DNA of 5,572 bases from Anaerolineae bacterium (GTDB lineage: Bacteria; Chloroflexota; Anaerolineae; Anaerolineales; Villigracilaceae): the NCBI GenBank assembly GCA_003158885.1, contig PMLN01000275.1:1489-7060 (forward strand). The letters are read 5' to 3'. Shown here piece by piece: positions 1 to 4,828 of the stretch. Position 1 is the stretch's first letter; every line of letters starts with the position of its first letter. A program made the position numbers and the translations under genes. A model generated the notes under the pieces. That model was not told the origin of the DNA. It did no database searches and saw only the letters and a list, made by a program, of their open reading frames with translations.

Positions 1-52
1 GACAACAACCTTGCGCTGTAATACTAAGGCGTGTGGCGAATTGTGAACCATA

Positions 53-1678
53 ATGGCTGAATCTCCTCTCATTGTAGAAAACCTCTCCTTTCGTTACCGT
101 GACCGCCCCGGCGCGGCGATTGAGCGTATTTCCTTTAACGCCAACCCAGGCGAGATTTTGTTGATCGCGGGTGCCAGCGGCTGCGGCAAGACCACCTTGA
201 TCCGTGCCGTGAATGGCTTGATCCCGCGCAGTTATAAGGGCCAGGTGACTGGGCGCGTTTTGGTGTTTGGCGAAGATACTTCTTCATGGAAGCTCTCGCA
301 GATTTCACAAAAAGTGGGCACCGTCTTGCAGGATCCCGAACGCCAAATCCTCGGCACAAAAGTTTTGAATGAAGTTGCGTTTGGCCTGGAAAATCTTGGT
401 TTGCCGCGCGCGGAGATCATTCAGCGCGTGGATGAGGCGCTTGCTTTTTTGAAAATATCCGATCTCCGGGATCGCGACACCTTCAACCTTTCGGGCGGTG
501 AAAAACAAAAGGTGGCCTTGGCCGGTGTGCTTGCCATGCGCCCCAGGATCCTGCTTCTCGATGAACCGCTGGCCAGCCTCGACCCGGCCAGCGCGCAGGA
601 CTCGCTGGACATGGTGCGTAAACTCGCCGATGAAGGCATGACTGTTTTGTTGGTCGAGCACCGCGTCGAAGACGTTCTGCGCATCCGCCCCGACCGCGTC
701 ATGTTCATGGATATGGGGCAAGTCCGTTACTTGGGAGCGCTTAACGGGTTATCTAAAGTAGTGAACTATAAAGAAGTTAAATTACCGGCGGAAGATATCG
801 TCGAGCGGGCAAAATATGATAAGGCTCCGGCCGAGCTTAAAATTCTTCCCAGTGCAGCCGATCCGAGTACTTGGAAGTGGCAGTCTGAAACACTGGTTAA
901 ATTTGAGGATGTCGCCTTCAGTTACGAACCCGATAGCGAAATCCTGCATGGCATCAATTTGGAGATCAAGCGCGGCGATGTGATTGCCGTGCTGGGCCCG
1001 AACGGGGCCGGCAAGACCACCTTCGTGAAACATGCGATCGGGTTGCTCAAACCCAAATCGGGGCGTGTGCTGGTGAATGGACGCGATACAAAGGAATTGA
1101 GCGTTGCTCAAATCGCCGCTACGCTGGGTTATGTTTTTCAAAGCCCAAGCCACATGTTGTTTGCTCCGACCGTCCGCGCAGAACTTGCTTTTGGACCGTC
1201 GAACTTGAAACATCCGAAGGATCAGATTGAACAGGAGGTGAAGACGGCGCTGAAAATCGTGAACCTTTCCGATAAAGAGCAGGACCCACCGCTGGCCTTG
1301 TCGTTCGGCCAGCAGAAGCGCGTCAGTATTGCGGCCATCCTTGCCATGCGTTCGCGCATCCTTGTGATGGATGAGCCGACCGCCGGGCAGGATTACTATA
1401 ATTACATGAACTTCATGGATTCCATTTTGCAAATGCCCGGTTTTGAAGCGATCCTTTTTATTACTCACGATGTGGATTTGGCAGTCATCTATGCCAATCG
1501 TGTTTTATTGATCGCCGATGGCCGGCTTGTGGCGGATGGTAAGCCGCAGGAAGTACTGCGCGATCTCGATCGGCTCGAAGCCTGCCGCCTTGTGCCCTCA
1601 TCGCTTCTTGCGTTGAACCTGAAGCGGCTCCCGCAAACCGGGCGTTTTATGCGGGCTGAGGCGCTGGCGCATATATAG
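53..1678 (+). CDS. ECF transporter ATPase, two fused ABC domains (EcfA/YkoD-like)
   Basis: This is the cytoplasmic ATP-hydrolysing part of an ECF importer, with both ATPase halves in one 541-residue chain. Domain 1 has Walker A GASGCGKT (40-47), Q-loop Q93 in an ECF-style QDPERQ context, signature LSGGE (146-150), Walker B ILLLDEP with catalytic E171, and H-loop H203. A linker of about 50 residues (230-280) follows. Domain 2 has Walker A GPNGAGKT (315-322), Q363, signature LSFGQ (416-420), Walker B with E441, and H472. Both sites look catalytically intact; LSFGQ is a variant typical of ECF/CbiO-type domains. The ATG is the first possible start after an in-frame TGA at 44-46. No Shine-Dalgarno is visible, so translation may be coupled to an upstream gene. 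An S-component gene and ecfT follow on the same strand, which is the YkoD/YkoE/YkoC-type gene content. The family is secure; the substrate is not known. Confidence 0.93.
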   Translation: MAESPLIVENLSFRYRDRPGAAIERISFNANPGEILLIAGASGCGKTTLIRAVNGLIPRSYKGQVTGRVLVFGEDTSSWKLSQISQKVGTVLQDPERQILGTKVLNEVAFGLENLGLPRAEIIQRVDEALAFLKISDLRDRDTFNLSGGEKQKVALAGVLAMRPRILLLDEPLASLDPASAQDSLDMVRKLADEGMTVLLVEHRVEDVLRIRPDRVMFMDMGQVRYLGALNGLSKVVNYKEVKLPAEDIVERAKYDKAPAELKILPSAADPSTWKWQSETLVKFEDVAFSYEPDSEILHGINLEIKRGDVIAVLGPNGAGKTTFVKHAIGLLKPKSGRVLVNGRDTKELSVAQIAATLGYVFQSPSHMLFAPTVRAELAFGPSNLKHPKDQIEQEVKTALKIVNLSDKEQDPPLALSFGQQKRVSIAAILAMRSRILVMDEPTAGQDYYNYMNFMDSILQMPGFEAILFITHDVDLAVIYANRVLLIADGRLVADGKPQEVLRDLDRLEACRLVPSSLLALNLKRLPQTGRFMRAEALAHI

Positions 1679-1690
1679 ATCCAATCCAAA

Positions 1691-1696
1691 AAGGAG
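1691..1696 (+). promoter_or_regulatory. Shine-Dalgarno AAGGAG of the S-component gene
   Basis: AAGGAG lies 3 bases before the ATG at 1700 and 9 bases before the in-frame ATG at 1706. The second spacing is nearer to normal, so the protein may begin two codons later, at MDKKLTN. The 21-base gap from the ATPase stop holds no terminator, which supports co-transcription. Confidence 0.65.
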
Positions 1697-1699
1697 AGA

Positions 1700-2638
1700 A
1701 TGAAGATGGACAAGAAACTTACGAACGTTCTGATTTCGTTGTTGGTGATCCTGGCGATCTTTGGGATCATTATGTTTGTCTTTGGAGCCAGCAAGAACAA
1801 TATCGGCCCGTTTAATTTTCAGGTGGATCAACCCACGCTGGTGCTTCGCTTTGTGTTTGTCCTCCTTGGACTTTTGATCGCATTCGCTGTCTATCTTTTC
1901 ACCAAGGACAACAAGGCTTGGGAAGTCGGCACGCGCCAGGTGGTTTGGATGGCCATCGGCGCCGCGCTGTATGCGATTTTCTCATTCCTGTTCAATGGCA
2001 CGGTCTTCGTTGTGCCTTCGTTGAGTCAGGTGGCTTTACGGCCCGCGATTGCCATCCCGATGTTCTTCGGTTACGCATTTGGCCCGGTGGTCGGATTCTT
2101 CAGCGGCGCGGTCGGCAACATCTTCGGCGATGCCTTGACCGGCTTTGGTCTTTCCCCGCAATGGAGCATTGGCAACGGCCTGGTTGGTTTTATCGCAGGC
2201 ATGGCCATGCTCTTCAAGGATAAGAAGCGCAGCATGGACACCGTTTTGTGGATCAGCGGTGTCTTGGCTGTGCTGACCGTTGTATTGTTCTTTACGAATC
2301 CTAGTACAACCAATGGGATGTATTTCGCTGCCACGGAACCCGTTTCACTCTTTGCCGGTCTAACCATCATCATTGGCTTCGTGCTGGTGCTGATCGTCCG
2401 CTTTGCGTTTGGAAAGAACGAGGATGTCGCCGCGGCCGTGACGTGGGGAATGCTAGGCAATATCCTTGGCATTCTCTTTGCGGCCCTATCGGATATCTTC
2501 ATCAACGGCTTTAGTTTGGCGGCCGCGGTGGTCGGTGAATTCCTGCCTGCCGCCGGCCCGAACCTGATTTTCGCCGCCATCCTTGTCCCGCTTTTGGTCG
2601 GGGCCTACGCGGCCGTTCAGAAACAATCTGGTCGTTAA
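1700..2638 (+). CDS. ECF transporter substrate-binding membrane (S) component, substrate unknown
   Basis: This is a 312-residue, very hydrophobic membrane protein. It should capture a vitamin-like or metal substrate outside and deliver it through EcfT and the ATPases. Hydrophobic stretches suggest about nine helices: near 8-30, 46-67, 80-100, 113-142, 155-172, 182-199, 212-236, 246-270 and 285-305. An AxxxA pattern (A85-A89, also A88-A92) sits in the third helix. In known S components AxxxA marks helix 1 and contacts EcfT, so residues 1-70 look like an N-terminal extension of two helices. The glycine-rich block RPAIAIPMFFGYAFGPVVG (114-132), followed by GNIFGD (139-144), resembles the core of riboflavin/unknown-type S components. 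Usual S proteins are about 170-220 residues with six helices, so this one is long. The family call rests on these features and the flanking ATPase and EcfT genes. The start may be 1706 rather than 1700. Confidence 0.85.
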   Translation: MKMDKKLTNVLISLLVILAIFGIIMFVFGASKNNIGPFNFQVDQPTLVLRFVFVLLGLLIAFAVYLFTKDNKAWEVGTRQVVWMAIGAALYAIFSFLFNGTVFVVPSLSQVALRPAIAIPMFFGYAFGPVVGFFSGAVGNIFGDALTGFGLSPQWSIGNGLVGFIAGMAMLFKDKKRSMDTVLWISGVLAVLTVVLFFTNPSTTNGMYFAATEPVSLFAGLTIIIGFVLVLIVRFAFGKNEDVAAAVTWGMLGNILGILFAALSDIFINGFSLAAAVVGEFLPAAGPNLIFAAILVPLLVGAYAAVQKQSGR

Positions 2639-2646
2639 TTTTCACT

Positions 2647-2726
2647 CTCACCTCGTCCCTCTCCCAAAGCTTATCGAAAGCTTGTCCTGAGCCTGTCGAA
2701 GGGCTTGGGAGAGGGGTTGGGGTGAG
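2647..2726. repeat. Imperfect inverted repeat element between S gene and ecfT
   Basis: Arms at 2647-2669 and 2703-2726 are imperfect reverse complements; the best-matched parts are CCCTCTCCCAA (2657-2667) and TTGGGAGAGGG (2705-2715). The loop (2668-2702) contains CCTGAGCCTGTCGAAGG, a motif I recognise from memory as a dispersed intergenic repeat in many unrelated bacteria. It could fold as a long RNA hairpin, but no T-run follows the right arm, so it is not a convincing intrinsic terminator. It looks like a mobile or REP-type repeat inserted inside the operon. Confidence 0.7.
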
Positions 2727-2731
2727 GGCAA

Positions 2732-2787
2732 GCTGACCGCTAATAGCTAATTACTGAAAGCTGATTGCTAAATGCTAGTTGCCTGGC
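2732..2787. repeat. Degenerate 7-base tandem repeat, consensus GCTRAWT
   Basis: Seven or eight units in exact 7-base register can be read from 2732. Examples are GCTAATA (2739), GCTAATT (2746), GCTGATT (2760), GCTAAAT (2767) and GCTAGTT (2774), decaying to GCCTGGC at 2781. The ecfT start codon (2772-2774) spans two units, so the repeat supplies the start codon and the first codons of ecfT. Confidence 0.75.
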
Positions 2788-3647
2788 GTTATCGTAAACG
2801 TGATAGATCCTTCATCCAGTGGTTCGATCCGCGTGCCTGGGTTATGTTCTTTTTGTGTTTTGGCGTTTCCACGCTTGCATTCTGGGATATACGATTCCTT
2901 TTGCCGTTTTTTGTGATCGCGATTTTCGTACTGGCCACCTCTGGCCTCAAGTGGCACGAGGTCAGGCGCCCCTTTCTGTTCATTATCTGGTTCGTCGTTT
3001 TCTTTGCGCTTCTGACTTTTCTTACCGGTCGCGGCGGGGCGGAGGTGTATAAAACGGAGCATCTGATTCGGGAATTCAAAGCCCCGTTTTCCATTCTGGG
3101 TTGGACGCCGAAATTGGATGTGACTGTCGAGCGCAGTTTCTTCGCGGTCTGCCAGCTTGTGCGCGTATTTTCCGTTGCCAGTATGACCCTCTTGATCCCC
3201 TACTCGCTTAATCCGGCGCTGTATGGCATCACCTTCAAGGGCTTGCGGCTTCCCGATAACATCTCCTACGCCATGGATTTGACCATGCGCTTTATCCCGA
3301 CCTTTGGACGCGATTTCCAATTGACCATGGACGCTCAAAGGGCGCGCGGTTATGAACTGGAAAAGATCAAGGGTGGACTCTTCGAGCAGGTTCGCAAACT
3401 TGGGCCTTTGATGGTGCCTGTCACGATCCATGCCATCATCGGCAGCGAAGATATCATTGATGCCATGGACTTGCGCGCCTTTGGCGTGGGTCCGCGTACC
3501 TGGCTGGTACAGTTGACCTACCATCGCCGTGACTACATTTTGATCGCCTTTGGCGTTTTGATTATATTGGCTTCGCTTGTGGCGGGATTTTTGGGATACG
3601 GGAATTTCTGGGTCCCGCCTGCCTTGATCAAGCTGGCTGGCGGCTAA
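2772..3647 (+). CDS. ecfT: ECF transporter transmembrane coupling protein EcfT
   Basis: This 291-residue membrane protein links the ATPase pair to the S component. The N-terminal SFIQWFDPRAW (13-23) matches the usual EcfT opening of the S-x-I-h-x-x-D-P-R type. Hydrophobic helices lie near 24-57, 67-85, 124-144 and 254-275. The cytoplasmic coupling helices carry the first Ala-Arg-Gly motif at 191-193 (AQRARGYE) and a second, diverged motif at 231-238 (AMDLRAFG); in known EcfT proteins these arginines dock into the ATPase grooves. An in-frame TAA directly precedes the ATG (TAAATG), so this is the earliest start, and the next Met is residue 25, after the conserved opening. No Shine-Dalgarno is present and the start sits in a tandem repeat, so expression relative to the first two genes is uncertain. 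Length and motifs fit a complete, functional protein. Confidence 0.92.
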   Translation: MLVAWRYRKRDRSFIQWFDPRAWVMFFLCFGVSTLAFWDIRFLLPFFVIAIFVLATSGLKWHEVRRPFLFIIWFVVFFALLTFLTGRGGAEVYKTEHLIREFKAPFSILGWTPKLDVTVERSFFAVCQLVRVFSVASMTLLIPYSLNPALYGITFKGLRLPDNISYAMDLTMRFIPTFGRDFQLTMDAQRARGYELEKIKGGLFEQVRKLGPLMVPVTIHAIIGSEDIIDAMDLRAFGVGPRTWLVQLTYHRRDYILIAFGVLIILASLVAGFLGYGNFWVPPALIKLAGG

Positions 3648-3659
3648 ACGTCTTACTAT

Positions 3660-3762
3660 GTCATTGCGAGCCGCCGGTGGTTGAATAGGTCGGGTGCTTT
3701 TCCCGACCGTACACTTGCACCTGCATGCAAGTGCAGGTGTCGAAACCAAGCGGCAAAGCAAT
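3660..3762. repeat. Folded dispersed repeat (GTCATTGCGAG type), possible three-way junction
   Basis: The left end GTCATTGCGAGCCGCC and right end GCGGCAAAGCAATCCCC resemble a widespread GTCATTGCGAG...GCAATC intergenic repeat (recognised from memory). The ends pair imperfectly: 3662-3684 against 3740-3762, sharing ATTGC, CCGC and GGTT blocks. Inside are a perfect 7-bp hairpin (GGTCGGG 3688-3694 with CCCGACC 3702-3708) and the palindromes at 3712-3739. The whole could fold as a three-way junction. It lies 12 bases after the ecfT stop. Confidence 0.6.
3712..3739. repeat. Two interleaved perfect inverted repeats
   Basis: CACTTGCA (3712-3719) pairs with TGCAAGTG (3726-3733). CACCTGCA (3718-3725) pairs with TGCAGGTG (3732-3739). 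Each has 8-bp arms and a 6-base spacer, and they overlap so that only one can form at a time. Confidence 0.8.
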
Positions 3763-3792
3763 CCCCTCGATCACCGAGGGGATTCTCGTTTT
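3760..3792 (+). terminator. Intrinsic terminator-like hairpin after ecfT
   Basis: AATCCCCTCG (3760-3769) is a perfect 10-bp match to CGAGGGGATT (3775-3784) with a 5-base loop, followed by CTCGTTTT. The stem is strong and GC-rich, but the T-tail is short and delayed by four bases. It is the best candidate for ending the ECF operon transcript, 113 bases after the ecfT stop. The left arm shares its first bases with the end of the preceding folded repeat, so it may instead be part of that repeat. Confidence 0.5.
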
Positions 3793-3823
3793 GCGGAATA
3801 TATTGTAAGTGTGCTCGTAATTG

Positions 3824-3889
3824 TTCTTTCCCCTCCCCCCTTTTCCCTTTCCCTTTCCTTTCTCCCTTCTCTCTTCTCCCTTCCCCCCT
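3824..3889. other. 66-base pyrimidine-only tract
   Basis: Every base from 3824 to 3889 on the + strand is C or T, so the - strand is all purine. It fills the gap right up to the stop codon of the minus-strand DUF1684 gene, whose TAG occupies 3888-3890. Such tracts can form triplex (H-DNA) structures. Short ORFs read through it are low-complexity and not credible genes. Confidence 0.9.
3830..3853 (-). other. G-quadruplex motif on the minus strand
   Basis: On the - strand, four runs of three or more G (opposite C-runs at 3830-3833, 3835-3840, 3845-3847 and 3851-3853) are separated by loops of 1, 4 and 3 bases. This meets the standard four-run rule. It would be present in RNA reading through the 3' end of the DUF1684 gene. 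Confidence 0.6.
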
Positions 3890-4713
3890 AATGATGCCCT
3901 GAAAACATTTCACCGGCCTCGATCGGGACATCCAGGTAATTTTCCCTCGGTGCAAAGGAACAGGTCGCATAATTCGTAAAGGCGCAGGGCGGGTTGTAGG
4001 CTTTGTTGAAGTCCACGAAAACCTTACCGCGCTTGCTCGCGTTCGTATAAAGATAGCGGCTGGAGGGATAGGTCGTCTTGTGGTTGGTTAGATCCTTGAA
4101 CTGGGTATACAGCCGGTGATCGGGTTCTTCCGTAACCAGTAATTTCAGCGTGTTCCCCGCCAATTGGAATACCACATCGCCGTCCATCTTTTCATCGATC
4201 ACTGCGCCCAGGATATCCGGCATTTGCACGATCTTGGGCGTCAAATAGCGGGTATAGGTTGCGGGCAGGCGATATTCCTCTTTCACGGCGTACCAGCTGC
4301 GCGGCGGGAAGCTGTGTCGTTCCTGGCGGGTGTTGTCCCATAGACGGATGCCCACGCCTTTCGAGCGGCGCACCACCACCATGCGCATATTGTCCGTGGT
4401 GATGAAGCTTGGCACATCTTCCTGGTCGGCATCCAGCAGGGCGGTCATGGTTTCCACGCCGTTGACTCCCACGGGCGTGCCCGCTCTCCACATATATCGT
4501 CACGTTATTGCCGTCGAATTCAAGGCGGCCCAACTGCTTCGGCGACCGGCTTGGAAGTTTGATATCGCAATCGGGATCGGAGCCGATCAGGTTGGTGCCC
4601 CTGCGCAGCCAAAAGAGACCGGCCAATGCCAGCCATCCGTTTTCCCGGCGCAGGTTGATATCCACCTCCTTGCGCCATTTTAGGATACTTGCCAGATATT
4701 CTTCATTCGCCAT
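3888..4713 (-). pseudogene. DUF1684 family protein, disrupted by a single-base frameshift
   Basis: Two minus-strand frames join into one DUF1684 protein. The first part (from the ATG at 4713) has the family opening: EYLASILKWR (5-14), NGWLALAGLFWLRRG (25-39), then GSDPDCDI (44-51). The second part continues with NG near composite 84-85, RLWDN near 123-127, MPDILGAV near 164-171, and the diagnostic C-terminal YNPPCAFTNYATC (239-251) with PREN (255-258). Removing one G (a C of 4480-4482 on the + strand) gives a continuous chain of about 274 residues, a normal family length. The molecular function of DUF1684 is not established to my knowledge. As read, ribosomes leave the true frame after about residue 78, and the remaining part could start only at an internal ATG (4493). 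It may be a real recent mutation or a sequencing error. No Shine-Dalgarno is visible before the start. Confidence 0.85.
4480..4482 (-). other. Probable frameshift site in the DUF1684 gene
   Basis: The minus-strand GGG here holds one G too many. In the upstream frame the protein reads VESG, then nonsense (HARGSQRR). Dropping one G gives VESGTPVGVNG, which continues smoothly into the downstream frame. A 1-base insertion, or less simply a 2-base deletion nearby, explains the break. Confidence 0.7.
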
Positions 4714-4720
4714 GCTTGAA

Positions 4721-4726
4721 ATTATA
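4721..4726 (-). promoter_or_regulatory. Possible -10 box (TATAAT) for the DUF1684 gene
   Basis: A perfect TATAAT on the - strand ends 7 bases before the ATG, which would give a nearly leaderless mRNA and fits the missing Shine-Dalgarno. No good -35 exists at 16-18 bases. The box overlaps a 10-bp perfect palindrome, ATACATGTAT (4724-4733), a possible operator. The call is weak because TATAAT alone is common in AT-rich DNA. Confidence 0.35.
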
Positions 4727-4770
4727 CATGTATGGTTTTCTCAAGAAAGGTTGACAAAAAGTAAAAAATA

Positions 4771-4825
4771 AGATCCTTCTCGGTAGAATTGCGAGTGGAA
4801 GCAAGCAACTTACTGAGGAGGATCT
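4771..4825 (+). promoter_or_regulatory. Leader hairpin covering the transposase ribosome binding site
   Basis: Bases 4771-4786 pair with 4810-4825 in a 16-bp RNA stem with three G-U wobbles. Past a small internal loop, TTGC (4789-4792) pairs with GCAA (4805-4808). The right arm contains the whole Shine-Dalgarno. RNA entering from outside the element would form the hairpin and hide it, whereas RNA starting inside the left arm or loop would not. This is the read-through protection known from IS10, IS50 and IS200. Folding is inferred by hand. Confidence 0.6.
4815..4821 (+). promoter_or_regulatory. Strong Shine-Dalgarno GAGGAGG of the transposase
   Basis: GAGGAGG stands 7 bases before the ATG at 4829, near-ideal spacing, and fixes the start. 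It is the strongest ribosome binding site in the window, yet it lies inside the leader hairpin. Confidence 0.85.
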
Positions 4826-4828
4826 GAA

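Noticed and set aside
782..1468. 228-codon antisense open frame over the second ATPase domain
   Set aside because: It is opposite conserved ABC motifs and encodes no recognisable domain or ribosome site.
2647..2726. Inverted repeat as an intrinsic terminator after the S gene
   Set aside because: No T-run follows, and ecfT belongs to the same functional unit, so termination here would be unlikely to be strong.
2732..2787. Heptamer repeats as a CRISPR-like array
   Set aside because: The units are contiguous 7-mers without spacers, too short and too degenerate.
2775..3761. Long 328-codon open frame antisense to ecfT
   Set aside because: It lies opposite a clearly conserved EcfT gene, its protein is polar and resembles no family, and it runs into the repeat region. 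It is a codon-bias shadow.
3660..3762. Branched repeat as a tRNA
   Set aside because: It has three arms only in part, no acceptor end, no anticodon arm and no proper T-loop; GTGTCGAAACC only superficially resembles one.
3681..3902. Small open frames through the repeats and pyrimidine tract
   Set aside because: Their products are Ser/Phe/Leu/Pro low-complexity sequence from the C/T run plus repeat DNA, with no ribosome site.
4751..4789. TTGACA (4751) with TAGAAT (4784) as a transposase promoter
   Set aside because: The spacer is 27 bases, far from 17. No good -10 lies at 16-18 bases from TTGACA, and no good -35 lies upstream of TAGAAT.
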